Positions 1-13,500 of a stretch of 64,000 nt of DNA are shown here, one piece after another. Made by a program: the position numbers and the translations under genes. The notes beneath the pieces were generated by a model. That model ran no database searches, was not told where the DNA came from, and saw nothing but the letters and a program-made list of their open reading frames with translations. Origin of the DNA: Glandiceps talaboti (Eukaryota; Hemichordata; Enteropneusta; Spengelidae); assembly GCF_964340395.1 (NCBI RefSeq), contig NC_135564.1, positions 22,809,287-22,873,286 on the forward strand. Direction: 5' to 3'. How positions within the stretch are numbered: position 1 is the first letter of the stretch; every line of letters starts with the position of its first letter.

Positions 1-905
1 TTGTGAAATACATGGCCGTTTAGCTGTTGCTATGGGTGTGGTCTTGTTGCTAGGCAAATTTATATACATTTTTTGAATGTTTATTCAATTGTCTATTAAT
101 CCCTGTTGTTATCTTTGTGAAATACACGACCGTTTGGCCGTTGCTATGGGCGTGGTCATGGTTGCTGGGGTATTTGCATACATTTTTTGAATGTTTACTC
201 ATTTGCCTACCAGATGATGTTGTTATTTGACCAAAATATACTGCCATTTGGTTGTTGCTAAGGGCGTGGTCATGGTCGCTAGGCCCAATTTTGTCAAAAT
301 GTTTTGAAAAAAATCTGCAGAATAACACTTTCAGAAACATCTCACCAAGTTTTTGACCAAAAATGAACATTTTTACACTAATTGCATTAATTTGCATATC
401 ACGCATGGAATCATTGTATGCTTAATATTTCTTCGTCCATACACCCCTAGATGTATTCCCATTAAATTTCAGCCCAATCTGCTCAGTAGTTTTGGAATTA
501 TAGATTTTTAACCAAAAAGACACATTTTTAGCCCTAATTTGCATATCCCTGATGGAATCATCATGTCATGAACAAATCTTACTTTACACCCCCTTAAGAA
601 TGTTCCCACCAAATTTCGCACCAATCTACCCAGTAGTTTCTGAGTTTAAGTTTTTTGACCAAAAATCACATTTTTTTACCCAAATCACACACCTGTGATG
701 CGATCATTTTGATTTGAACAATATCCCAACTAGACACCCAAGGTAATGGACCCACCAAATATCATGGCAATCGGTTCAGCGGTTTTTGACTTTAAGTTGT
801 TTACACACACACACATCCACACACACACACACAGACAGACAGACAGACAGACGCCGGGCGATCCCTATAGCACTACTGAACCTCAGTTCAGTTGTGCTAA
901 AAAAC
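1..905 (+). repeat. Dispersed microsatellite-tailed repeat
   Basis: This segment holds two to three diverged blocks containing ggctgttgctatgggcgtgg, then a block with cacacctgtgatgcgatc and ccaaatatcatggcaatcgg, a (CA)n(CAGA)n tract (809-852) and the tail ctgaacctcagttcagttgt. The same order recurs at 27020-27655 and in part at 15120-15350 and 32440-32780. It is an interspersed, non-coding family whose copies carry an internal microsatellite. No transposase or inverted ends were seen. Confidence 0.7.
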
Positions 906-1075
906 CTCCAGAGCTTCTAGGGGGAGACCCCCTAGGACCCCCGCAAGAGATGGACATATCCCAGTCTCTTGCTCTTCCCCCTACCTCTTACTGTAAATGT
1001 GCTATTAAACTTTATTTCAAAAATATTTTAACCCTATGTAGTTACCTTTTGCATGTTGGTGCTGTCTTGTAAAGC
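899..1075 (+). repeat. Dispersed CTCCAGAGCTTCTAG repeat, copy 1
   Basis: aaacctccagagcttctag followed by gggagaccccctaggacc and a run ending near accctatgtagttacc. Near-copies occur at 1358-1500 and 26020-26410. Non-coding, function unknown. Confidence 0.55.
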
Positions 1076-1082
1076 TTGGAAA

Positions 1083-1260
1083 TTATAATTATAATAATAA
1101 TGTTGGTTTTTATATAGCGCTTTCCCACTCCGTGCTCAAAGCGCTTTACAATTATTACCCCTGGCTCGGATCAGAACGGCACAACGGCCCATTAGTCTTC
1201 CTCAACTCCCCCGGGGAGCATACAATCCATTGCAGCCATTTAAGCGCATAGGATTAAAGC
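1083..1260 (+). repeat. Dispersed repeat with tatatagcgctttcccactc core
   Basis: The segment reads (taa)n, then tttttatatagcgctttccc, actccgtgctcaaagcgctt and tccccgggg. A diverged second copy lies at 14883-15030 in the same orientation. This kind of short interspersed repeat is common in marine invertebrate genomes; it has no ORF. Confidence 0.6.
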
Positions 1261-1357
1261 CTTCACATTGCAACCTACATCCTACCAGGTCCTCAGTTAT
1301 ACAGCTTAAATTATTGTCTGAAAGTGTCTGAATAGTCTCAAAACTGACTTTTCAGAG

Positions 1358-1790
1358 TAAAAAACCTCCAGAGCTTCTAAGGGAAGACCCCCTACGACCC
1401 TCTGCAAGAGATGGACAAATACCCCAGCCTCAAGCTCTTCCCCCTACCTCTTACTGTCAAGATGCTATTAAACTCCTTTTGGAATATATTTACCCTGTGT
1501 AATCAATAATTATATGATAGTGCTATCCCGGGATCTAATAATGCATTTGAAAATGGTCAAGCAGTCCACACTGAGTCACGATCAAAAAAAATACCTGTCA
1601 TATGATATATATGGGGGGGGGGGGGGGTTCATCATGTTTTAGAATTAAGTGATGGGGGGGGGGGGGGGGTCAGCCTGTTTTCAGTTTTACAGATAGGTTG
1701 GTCAGTGAGTTTTTGTTGGCCCAATGGACAAATTCCCCCCCCCCCCCAGGCCAAAGAAACTGACCAGTCCCTTACTGGGGAAGGAGTAAT
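1358..1790 (+). repeat. Dispersed repeat with poly-G/poly-C blocks
   Basis: A second copy of the CTCCAGAGCTTCTA repeat, continuing into three homopolymer blocks: poly-G near 1612-1627 and 1656-1669, and poly-C near 1735-1748. The same arrangement, ending with gaccagtcccttac-like sequence, is found at 26230-26735. The G blocks could form quadruplexes. Confidence 0.6.
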
Positions 1791-2561
1791 TGGGGTTACT
1801 CAAATAAAAGATAGACTAATAGGTATTAGTAACATTTAGTATGAATTGAGGGTTACATGATTTTTCAACATGTCACAATCCAAGGGAGGACTCATACTCT
1901 CGGGAATTGATGACGTATATGACATAATTAAGAGACGACTCGTACTCAAGAAATGTTCTCAGAAGGGAAACCAAACTTAAGTGGATTTGTCCATTTATTA
2001 TAAAACAAGATTTCGTACTAAAAACACAAGTACATTACATATATTATTACTATAGTTTGTACTGGGACGTCTTTATTTACCAATCAATATGCATGCAATG
2101 TGTGTTGTTAATATGATCATTAAAACCACTAATGATTACAGTAGTGATGTTTAGGAAGAAATGGATTTGCAGGCTGGTTTCCATGGAGATGTTGCCATGG
2201 CAACAGTCTTGCGAAAACACAATTAAAGATATATCTACCTACATATATTTATATCTATGTGTTGGTACTTTTTTGTCATTATTGCCTCAAGATAATTTGT
2301 TTGCAAAAAGATGAAAATCACAACATATTGAATGTATGTCTGCTACTCTCTATCCTTTAGATATGGATATGGACGTTTTGATGTCAAACATCTATCCTCA
2401 TTATGTGCAATACACAACATAGAACCAAATGGAGCAAAATATTTAGATCGTATTTTGTAATTAGTATGTGGATATTACGTCATTTCAATAGAAAAAGAGA
2501 CTCAATTATAGATTTTGTATGTTTTAATCATGCACATGGACATATTAAGCGGTGAGGTCGA

Positions 2562-3946
2562 TAACCACATATCAAGGGATGGGGTAATGAACACATGAAC
2601 ATATCAAGGGATGGGGTAATGAACACATGAACATATCAAGGGATTTGGTAATGAACACATGAACATATCAAGGGATGGGGTGAATGAACACATAAACATA
2701 TCAAGGGATGGTGTAATGATCACATGAACATATCAAGGGATGGGGTAATGAACACATGAACATATCAAGGGATGGGGTGAATGAACACATGAACATATCA
2801 AGGGATGGGGTGAATGAACACATGAACATATCAAGGGATGGTGTGAATGAACACATGAACATATCAAGGGATGGGGTAATGAACACATGAACATATCAAG
2901 GGATGGGGTAATGATCACATGAACATATCAAGGGATGGTGTGGATGAACATATGAACATATCAAGGGATGTGGTAATGAACACACGAACATATCAAGGGA
3001 TGGCATGAACATATCAAGGGATGGGGTATTGATCACATGAACATATCAAGGGATGGGGTAATGATCACATGAACATATCAAGGGATGGTGTGGATGAGCA
3101 TATGAACATATCAAGGGATGGGGTAATGAACACATGAACATATCAAGGGGTGGGGTAATGATCACATGAACATATCAAGGGATGGGGTAATGATCACATG
3201 AACATATCAAGGGATGGTGTGGATGAGCATATGAACATATCAAGGGATGGGGTAATGAACACATGAACATATCAAGGGATGGGGTAATGAACACATGAAC
3301 ATATCAAGGGATGGGGTAATGATCACATGAACATATCAAGGGATGGGGTAATGAACACATGAACATATCAAGGGATGGTGTAATGAACATATCAAGGGGT
3401 GGGGTAATGAGCACATGTACATATCAAGAGCTGGGGTAATGAACACATGAACATATCAAGGGATGGGGTAATGAACACATGAACATATCAAGGGATGGGG
3501 TAATGAACATATCAAGGGATGGGGTAATGAACACATGAAAATATCAAGGGATGGTGTGGATGAGCATATGAACATATCAATGGATGGGGTAATGATCACA
3601 TGAACATATCAAGGGATGGGGTATAAAATGAACACATGAATATATCAAGGCATGGGGCAATGAACACATGAACATATCAAGGGATGGGATAATGAACACA
3701 TGAACATATCAAGGGGTGGGGTGAATGAACACGTGAACATATCAAGGGATGGGGTGAATGAACACATGAACATATCAAGGGATGGGGTAATGAACACATG
3801 AACATATCAAGGGATGGCATGAAAGAACACATGAACATATCAAGGGATGGAGTAATGATCACATGGACATATCAAGGGATGGGGTAATGAACACATGAAC
3901 ATATCAAGGGATGGGGTGAATGATCACATGGACATATCAAGGGATA
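2562..3946 (+). repeat. 32-bp minisatellite, about 43 units
   Basis: The unit is approximately aacatatcaagggatggggt plus aatgaacacatg. Substitutions (GGGGTAA, GGTGTGGA, GATCACATG) and shorter units of about 20 bp occur throughout. Apparent ORFs reading SLDMFMCS repeats are artefacts of the array. Confidence 0.95.
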
Positions 3947-4412
3947 GGTAGGGTGAATTAATATTTTAATTTTACACTCATTGATTAAGCAGACATTACA
4001 TGTAAGCTGAAGGCAAGATTTTTTTATCCTCATTGCTTGACTCTTGTACTTCTTGCACTGGACACGTAGATGTCACCAAACATTGGACACGTACACTATA
4101 GGTATTACCAAACATTGGACAAGAAGACCACCAATATCACGTCACCCTTAATACGACATACAAATACATGCCCTTCGCAATACTATTGTTCAAATGCGTG
4201 TATTACAAACGTTTTTTTCCCATTTTCCACATCTATATGTAAACCACAGCAAAGTAGAAGGTTCAGAATGAGAATCTGTCATGTCAGGATCTGCTCCAGT
4301 ATCATCCGTTCAAATGTTATGACAAATGTGAAAGATGGTATGTGGTAACCATTTCATTTAGAAGATTACATTGTTGGAATAAGAACTGAATGTTTTGTAC
4401 ACCATAGCCAAA

Positions 4413-5155
4413 TAAACTACCAGATTTAAACTGAATGCCTTCCATAAGGGCAAAGTCTTGAGATTTTCATTCCTACACACAATAATTGTTGGAATGCAAC
4501 AGAACATATGTGATTAGTTATGTCTGAAGTATGTACCAAATGTTATCGAATTCGAAGTGAATTTTCAATATATAACCTAATTACTGAAAATCATGCAAAT
4601 GAGTCGTTAAAACTATTACATCACAAAGCTGTTTAGAAATTGTGCAATTTATTATGGTTGATGTAGTAATTATATTGAATTTGAAACATGTATTCTTAAG
4701 ATTTAGTATAATTAGTGAAAATCATTTATTTTGCAAATGAGTTATTAAAACTAAAAGCTAGATTGTCAAACTTTATATGGCACATGGACTTTGTTTGTCG
4801 TCAATGTCTGTACCAATTACTGAAAATCATTAATTATGCAAATTACATTAAGCGTTATATCAATAAGCTTTATGAGACATGCACACTGGTCGTATCATGA
4901 ATGTATGGACCAAATTATATAGAACATGAAGCTTCATATATAGCCTAATTATTGAAAATCATTAATTATACAAATGGTTCATTAAAACTAAAAGCTACAT
5001 CAACAACTACCCTTTGTTTTGTTTGAAGTATGTACCAAATCATATTCAATTTGAAGCTTGAATTCTTAACATAAAGCCTAATTACTGAAAATCAGACACA
5101 CAGACCTTTCATTGGATCCATAAGTTATAACCTTCCCTTAGGGAAGATAAAAGTA
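4413..5155 (+). repeat. Inverted copy of the ~147-bp repeat family
   Basis: The segment starts with accagatttaaactgaatgc, holds about four diverged blocks of the form cctaattactgaaaatcat plus caaatgagt, and ends with cttcccttagggaag. On the other strand these blocks match the array at 18700-20010, which ends with the reverse complement of the same accagattt motif. The two are therefore members of one interspersed family in opposite orientation. Confidence 0.6.
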
Positions 5156-5825
5156 TAATTCCTCCTTCGCTATCCATCATGTAGGATTCTGAGGTTTAGA
5201 AATGAAATCTTGTGCTGACATATCTTTGATAACCCCTCTGTGCAAAAACATAATATAAGTTAACTCTTACCTTCTGAAAGACTATTTTTAATCAAAGATC
5301 AAAGAAGATCTGCCAATTAATTACAAGTGGTATTTCTATAGTTTTGGTCCGTCCCATCACTGCATAGACTTAGTCTTCCGATTTGCACCTCTATTATCGT
5401 TACAGTATTCATCAATATATGTGTGCTATAATACTTCAAAGGAATACAATATGTAAATTGGAACCAGCTGCTTCAAGTTATATTTAAAGTGCTACTGATT
5501 TGATATTTAACTGTTTTTACACAGTATACTTGGTCCCAGTTTCTGGAATGAGACATTTTTTTCGCATATACACAAAAAATACTTGAAGAAGGTTGCAGAT
5601 TTTTTTTTTGAGTCGTTGAAGGTCATATTTCCGGTCCAATGTGGATTACTTATGTCTCAGTATATATTTGCATATTTCTATTGCAATTGCCAAGATGATG
5701 GCCAATCATAAGATCCAAATGCCATCAAAATACATGTTAGGCCCAGGTGCATGTAATTATCCAATTAATGATTGCAAATTTGGACCAGATTTTAGACTTT
5801 CAAATACTCAAAAAATTGGATTATT
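5156..5825. other. Unique 3' flank of the acidic gene
   Basis: AT-rich, non-repetitive sequence downstream of the stop codon; it should contain the 3' UTR. No ORF above background and no clear polyadenylation signal were seen. Confidence 0.4.
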
Positions 5826-5980
5826 CTAAGCTGCTGCAGCTGCTGCATTCGCAAGGAGTTCTTCTTTCAAGACATCTTTATACTTCCTAGGTAACTTTTC
5901 AAGTTCAAGAACAGGATCTTCCTCAGAAGTTGTTCCTTTTAAGACTTCATTTTCCTCTCCATAATTCTCCGACTTTGTGC
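5826..5980 (-). CDS. Acidic protein gene, terminal exon with stop
   Basis: The acceptor ttattttag is followed by two bases that complete a Gly codon and 50 codons ending in TAG. The sequence passes through YGEENEVLKGTTSEEDPVLE and LEKLPRKYKDVLKEELLA to an Ala-rich tail of six alanines. LPRKYK gives a basic site before a C-terminal amphipathic helix. No canonical AATAAA was identified in the several hundred bases downstream, so the 3' end of the transcript is open. Confidence 0.75.
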
Positions 5981-7035
5981 CTAAAATAATGAAAAGTTAT
6001 ACAATTCATTTATACAATTATCAGCAGACCAAATATCTGTTATTCGTCATTGAAATATTATTCCCTTAATTCATTATTTCTTATTTGTGTCAATTTCTAA
6101 ATCTTGAACTTTAAGAACATGATTGCCAAAATCCTCTTCACATCTACTATAGGGATGACAGTAAATAGTCATTGTACTTTCCACACACTGAAATGTTAAT
6201 ATCACATATGAGAAAGTAAACAAGCAACATCATGATGAAATATCAAAGACAGTCTTGCACATGTTCTGTTATTCATGGAATAATCTGATCTGGTAAACAA
6301 ATTACTATTTACATAATCGTTTTGTATCCACCTCATGTCATCACATGTTCGGCATTGACCAAGGTTAATATCTCGGCTTTTATAATTAGGAGCCATGCTG
6401 ATTGAATGGCATGGATTGTGTTCAATTTGAATATCTCTGTATTTCCTGATAAATCCAATTTTCATTACACAGTTTAGTCAATTGATATTCACAACAGTGT
6501 ATGTTATTGCAATGTCACTGTCCATGTAATATATAATACTGCAGCACATGTAAGAAATTACTTGTCTATGACTGCAGCCAATACCTTACTATGTGTATGT
6601 TAATTATTATGAGGGAGCCGGTGTACTAGTCCAATTACTAGACTTGCCATTCACGATCAAGATGCTATCATCAATAATGTAATGAGTTGGTCAATCCTTC
6701 CTAATGTCTTATATGCATATCACATAACTAACAATAGATAATGGTTTATGTAATCTAAATTACAAATGTACGTCATTCAAATCATTACTTTGTAATATTC
6801 TATTAATCCAATTGTGTGCCACAATAGGTTATGAAAGTGAGAATCAACAATGTCATTCAAATAACAAGTGATTCAGTGTATGGTTGCCAGCAGCAATTTG
6901 ACTGATATATTCTGATATTACGATATAGTGGTAGTAATATAGAATTTGAAGATATGATGCAACGTAACTTGTGCACATGCACACAGCTCTTCACTAGGAA
7001 AACTTTACATGCGCATGTGAACAAGCTACTTGATA
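5981..7035. other. Intron sequence without recognised features
   Basis: First part of the last intron of the acidic gene. It is AT-rich with no tandem arrays. A minus-strand ORF of 87 codons at 6202-6465 has no recognisable domain and no convincing coding signal. Confidence 0.4.
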
Positions 7036-9060
7036 TCTTACCCTATATTCTGCACTACTAATGGTGACAGTGTTGGGATATATGGACAACATCTCACCTT
7101 ATATTCTGCACTACTAATGGTGACAGTGTTGGGATATATGGACAACATTTCACCCTATATTCTGCACTACTAATGGTGACAGTGTTGGGATATATGGACA
7201 ACATCCCACCATATATTCTGCACTACTAATGGTGACAGTGTTGGGATATATGGACAACATCTCACCCTATATTCTGCACTACTAATGGTGACAGTGTTGG
7301 GATATATGGACAACATCTCACCCTATATTCTGCACTACTAATGGTGACAGTGTTGGGATATATGGACAACATCTCACCCTATATTCTGCACTACTAATGG
7401 TGACAGTGTTGGGATATATGGACAACATCTCACCCTATATTCTGCACTTCTAATGGTGACAGTGTTGGGATATATGGACAACATCTCACCCTATATTCTG
7501 CACTTCTAATGGTGACAGTGTTGGGATATATGGACAACATCCCACCCTATATTCTGCACTACTAATGGTGACAGTGTTGGGATATATGGACAACATCTCA
7601 CCTTATATTCTGCACTACTAATGGTGACAGTGTTGGGATATATGGACAACATCTCACCTTATATTCTGCACTACTAATGGTGACAGTGTTGGGATATATG
7701 GACAACATCTCACCCTATATTCTGCACTACTAATGGTGACAGTGTTGGGATATATGGACAACATCTCACCCTATATTCTGCACTTCTAATGGTGACAGTG
7801 TTGGGATATATGGACAACATCTCACCCTATATTCTGCACTACTAATGGTGACAGTGTTGGGATATATGGACAACATCTCACCCTATATTCTGCACTTCTA
7901 ATGGTGACAGTGTTGGGATATATGGACAACATCTCACCCTATATTCTGCACTTCTAATGGTGACAGTGTTGGGATATATGGACAACATCCCACCCTATAT
8001 TCTGCACTACTAATGGTGACAGTGTTGGGATATATGGACAACATCTCACCTTATATTCTGCACTACTAATGGTGACAGTGTTGGGATATATGGACAACAT
8101 CTCACCTTATATTCTGCACTACTAATGGTGACAGTGTTGGGATATATGGACAACATCTCACCCTATATTCTGCACTACTAATGGTGACAGTGTTGGGATA
8201 TATGGACAACATCTCACCCTATATTCTGCACTTCTAATGGTGACAGTGTTGGGATATATGGACAACATCTCACCCTATATTCTGCACTACTAATGGTGAC
8301 AGTGTTGGGATATATGGACAACATCTTACCCTATATTCTACACTACTAATGGTGACAGTGTTGGGATATATGGACAACATCTCACCCTATATTCTGCACT
8401 TCTAATGGTGACAGTGTTGGGATATATGGACAACATCCCACCATATATTCTGCACTACTAATGGTGACAGTGTTGGGATATATGGACAACATCTCACCCT
8501 ATATTCTGCACTACTAATGGTGACAGTGTTGGGATATATGGACAACATCTCACCCTATATTCTGCACTTCTAATGGTGACAGTGTTGGGATATATGGACA
8601 ACATCTCACCCTATATTCTGCACTACTAATGGTGACAGTGTTGGGATATATGGACAACATCTTACCCTATATTCTACACTATGGACAACATCTCACCATA
8701 TATTCTGCACTTCTAATGGTGACAGTGTTGGGATATATGGACAACATCCCAGCCTATATTCTGCACTACTAATGGTGATAGTGTTGGGATATATTCTGCA
8801 CTACTAATGGTGACAGTGTTGGGATATATGGACAACATCTCACCCTATATTCTGCACTACTAATGTGACAGTGTTGGGATATATGGACAACATCTTACCC
8901 TATATTCTACACTACTAATGGTGACAGTGTTGGGATATATGGACAACATCTCACCCTATATTCTGCACTACTAATGGTGACAGTGTTGGGATATATGGAC
9001 AACATCTCACCTTATATTCTGCACTACTAATGTGACAGTGTTGGGATATGGGCAACATCT
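7036..9060 (+). repeat. 56-bp minisatellite, about 36 units
   Basis: The unit is ctcaccctatattctgcact, actaatggtgacagtgttgg, gatatatggacaacat. Units differ at a few positions (CTCACC/CCCACC, CTACTAA/CTTCTAA), and the order of variants repeats with an offset of 448 bp (eight units, for example 7541 and 7989), so larger blocks were copied. Shortened units occur near 8670-8880. It lies inside the last intron of the acidic gene. Confidence 0.95.
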
Positions 9061-9080
9061 GGAGAGAACAGTGCTCAATG

Positions 9081-9362
<282 letters not shown>

Positions 9363-9496
9363 AGGTTTATGCACCTGCCTGTCTTCTGCCTGTAAAGGCA
9401 GTATTTTCAGCCTTTGAATCTTTCGCTTCTAACGTTTTCATGATTTTCATTATCATTACGATATTTCACTGATTTACATTTAAATTTTATACTTAC

Positions 9497-9759
9497 CAGA
9501 TTTTGTTTGGCCAGCATCAATGAGGTCCACCATAGCAAGCTCATTGACTAGAGCATCATTGCCTTCATTCTCTTCATCATCTTCTTCATCATCGTCCTCA
9601 TTTAAATTTAAATCCGGATCATCATCGTCATCCTCAGTGTCAACCTCATTCCACAAATCGTCACCATTAACTTCGTTTGCCTTATCATTTGCTGTGTTTT
9701 CCTCATTAGATGCTGCATCCTCATTCAACACATCTTCTTTGACAGCTTGCTCACCAGAT
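9497..9759 (-). CDS. Acidic protein gene, penultimate exon
   Basis: This 263-bp exon has acceptor atttcattag and donor gtaagt. It completes a Glu codon, runs SGEQAVKEDVLNEDAASNEE through EVDTEDDDDDPDLNLNEDD and ends in a more hydrophobic helix, NDALVNELAMVDLIDAGQ, then TKSG in phase 1. It sits between the TA/56-bp arrays and the 27-bp array, in a few hundred bases of non-repetitive DNA. Confidence 0.76.
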
Positions 9760-9894
9760 CTAATGAAATACGTAACCGCACATATTTGTTATTCATGTTG
9801 CCTCTGTCGAACACGTCATAAATTCAATAATGCAAACTGATATCCACTTTTGACGTCACTTTCCCCAATGACATGAAAATGTATAAAAATAATA

Positions 9895-10016
9895 GAATAT
9901 GTTATCTTATATTATGTTACGTTATAATTACGTTATATTATGTTATATTATATTATATTAGATTTCTGTTATATTATATTATATTATATTAAATTTATAG
10001 TATATTATATTTACAG
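9895..10016 (+). repeat. Imperfect TTATA-rich tract
   Basis: Repeats of ttatattatatta and related words with G/C interruptions, in the large intron of the acidic gene. Confidence 0.8.
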
Positions 10017-10019
10017 TGG

Positions 10020-10530
10020 TGCTTAACAAACATCAACTCGCATGCAGAAACATTTTCTCTTTCAAACAGAAATCCCTTAGTTAGACACGTTTAATGTCCA
10101 TGGGGTGATTGTATGATGATGTAGGAAGTACATGACTCATATAGACCATGACATGAGCATGCCCTCAAACATAAGCCATGTAAAGTTCATTATATATATC
10201 ACATATTTCCAGTCAAGATTAATAACATTATTGAAGACGATATCATATTTAAATAATTCAAATGATACATTAAAGCATCTTGTGCCATATCATTTTTGTT
10301 CCAACTCAGATAATAAATGGCTACTAGATATAATGGGTATTGAGGCTTACAAAGTTCATGATTGCTTGTAGAGTTTAGTTAGAATTGTAGTGGTTAAGGC
10401 AGGGTATGGTAGGGTGGGGGTGTTGACATAGTTATAATAGTACTGTTACTTTGGCTTCTGCACTTTCAACTATTTTCGTTTGACATGTCAAAGTGTAAGA
10501 CTGTACAAAGGTCCCCTCATCATTTTTCTC
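10020..10530. other. Unique intron stretch
   Basis: Non-repetitive DNA between the TTATA tract and the 27-bp array. No supported gene. Confidence 0.4.
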
Positions 10531-10532
10531 AC

Positions 10533-13500
10533 CTTGTCTCACTGCCAGGGTAGAGTAATTCTCACCTTGTCTCAGGGTGGAATAATTCTCACCTTGTCTC
10601 AGGGTGGAATAATTCTCACCTTGTCCCAGGGTGGAGTAATTCTCACCTTGTCTCAGGGTGGAGTAATTCTCACCTTGTCTCAGGGTGGAGTAATTCTCAC
10701 CCTGTCTCAGGTTGGAGTAATTCTCACCTTGTCTCAGGGTGGAGTCATTCTCACCTTGTCTCAGGGTGGAGTAATTCTCACCTTGTCCCAGGGTGGAATA
10801 ATTCTCACCTTGTCTCAGGGTGGAATAATTCTCACCTTGTCTCAGGGTGGAATAATTCTCACCTTGTCTCAAGGTGGAATAATTCTCACCCTGTCTCAGG
10901 GTGGAGTAATTCTCACCTTGTCTCAGGGTGGAGTAATTCTCACTTTTCTCAGGGTGGAGTAATTCTCGCCCTGTCTCAGGGTGGAGTAATTCTCGCCCTG
11001 TCTCAGGGTGGAGTAATTCTCACCTTGTCTCAGGGTGGAGTAATTCTCACTTTTCTCAGGGTGGAGTAATTCTCGCCCTGTCTCAGGGTTGAGTAATTCT
11101 CACCCTGTCTCAGGGTGGAGTAATTCTCACCCTGTCTCAGGGTGGAGTAATTCTCACCTTGTCTCAGGGTGGAGTAATTCTCACCTTGTTTCAGGGTGGA
11201 GTAATTCTGACCTTGTCTCAGGGTGGAGTTATTCTCACCTTGTTTCAGGGTGGAGTAATTCTCACCTTGTCTCAGGGTGGAGTAATTCTCACCTTGTTTC
11301 AGGGTGGAGTAATTCTCACCTTGTCTCAGGGTGGAGTTATTCTCACCTTGTTTCAGGGTGGAGTAATTCTCACCTTGTCTCAGGGTGGAGTAATTCTCAC
11401 CTTGTTTCAGGGTGGAGTAATTCTCACCTTGTCTCAGGGTGGAGTTATTCTCACCTTGTCTCAGGGTGGAATAATTCTCACCTTGTCTCAGGGTGGAATA
11501 ATTCTCACCTTGTCTCAGGGTGGAATAATTCTCACCCTGTCTCAGGGTGGAGTAATTCTCACCTTGTCTCAAGGTGGAGTAATTCTCACCTTGTCTCAAG
11601 GTGGAGTAATTCTCACCTTGTCTCAGGGCGGAATAATTCTCACCTTGTCTCACGGTGGAATAATTCTCACCCTGTCTCAGGGTGGAGTAATTCTCACCTT
11701 GTCTCAGGGTGGAGTAATTCTCACTTTTCTCAAGGTGGAGTAATTCTTGCCCTGTCTCAGGGTGGAGTAATTCTCACCCTGTCTCAGGGTGGAGTAATTC
11801 TCACCCTGTCTCAGGGTGGAGTAATTCTCACCCTGTCTCAGGGTGGAGTAATTCTCACCTTGTCTCAGGGTGGAGTAATTCTCACCTTGTTTCAGGGTGG
11901 AGTAATTCTCACCTTGTCTCAGGGTGGAATAATTCTCACCTTGTCTCAGGGTGGAGTAATTCTCACCTTGTCTCAAGGTGGAGTAATTCTCACCTTGTCT
12001 CAAGGTGGAGTAATTCTCACCTTGTCTCAGGGTGGAGTAATTCTCACCCTGTCTCAGGTTGGAGTAATTCTCACCCTGTCTCAGGGTGGAGTAATTCTCA
12101 CCTTGTTTCAGGGTGGAGTAATTCTCACCTTGTCTCAGGGTGGAGTAATTCTCACCTTGTCTCAGGGTGGAATAATTCTCACCTTGTCTCAGGTTGGAGT
12201 AATTCTCACCCTGTCTCAGGGTGGAATAATTCTCACCTTGTCTCAAGGTGGAGTAATTCTCACCTTGTCTCAGGGTGGAGTAATTCTCACCCTGTCTCAG
12301 GTTGGAGTAATTCTCACCCTGTCTCAGGGTGGAGTAATTCTCACCTTGTTTCAGGGTGGAGTAATTCTCACCTTGTCTCAGGGTGGAGTAATTCTCACCT
12401 TGTCTCAGGGTGGAATAATTCTCACCTTGTCTCAGGTTGGAGTAATTCTCACCCTGTCTCAGGGTGGAATAATTCTCACCTTGTCTCAAGGTGGAGTAAT
12501 TCTCACCCTGTCTCAGGGTGGAGTAATTCTCGCCCTGTCTCAGGGTGGAGTAATTCTCACCTTGTCTCAGGGTGGAGTAATTCTCACTTTTCTCAGGGTG
12601 GAGTAATTCTCGCCCTGTCTCAGGGTTGAGTAATTCTCACCCTGTCTCAGGGTGGAGTAATTCTCACCCTGTCTCAGGGTGGAGTAATTCTCACCTTGTC
12701 TCAGGGTGGAGTAATTCTCACCTTGTTTCAGGGTGGAGTAATTCTGACCTTGTCTCAGGGTGGAGTTATTCTCACCTTGTTTCAGGGTGGAGTAATTCTC
12801 ACCTTGTCTCAGGGTGGAGTAATTCTCACCTTGTTTCAGGGTGGAGTAATTCTCACCTTGTCTCAGGGTGGAGTTATTCTCACCTTGTTTCAGGGTGGAG
12901 TAATTCTCACCTTGTCTCAGGGTGGAGTAATTCTCACCTTGTTTCAGGGTGGAGTAATTCTCACCTTGTCTCAGGGTGGAGTTATTCTCACCTTGTCTCA
13001 GGGTGGAATAATTCTCACCTTGTCTCAGGGTGGAATAATTCTCACCCTGTCTCAGGGTGGAATAATTCTCACCCTGTCTCAGGGTGGAGTAATTCTCACC
13101 TTGTCTCAAGGTGGAGTAATTCTCACCTTGTCTCAAGGTGGAGTAATTCTCACCTTGTCTCAGGGCGGAATAATTCTCACCTTGTCTCACGGTGGAATAA
13201 TTCTCACCCTGTCTCAGGGTGGAGTAATTCTCACCTTGTCTCAGGGTGGAGTAATTCTCACTTTTCTCAAGGTGGAGTAATTCTTGCCCTGTCTCAGGGT
13301 GGAGTAATTCTCACCCTGTCTCAGGGTGGAGTAATTCTCACCCTGTCTCAGGGTGGAGTAATTCTCACCCTGTCTCAGGGTGGAGTAATTCTCACCTTGT
13401 CTCAGGGTGGAGTAATTCTCACCTTGTTTCAGGGTGGAGTAATTCTCACCTTGTCTCAGGGTGGAATAATTCTCACCTTGTCTCAGGGTGGAGTAATTCT

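Noticed and set aside
9520-9840. Serine-rich plus-strand ORF
   Set aside because: Antisense shadow of the penultimate acidic exon.
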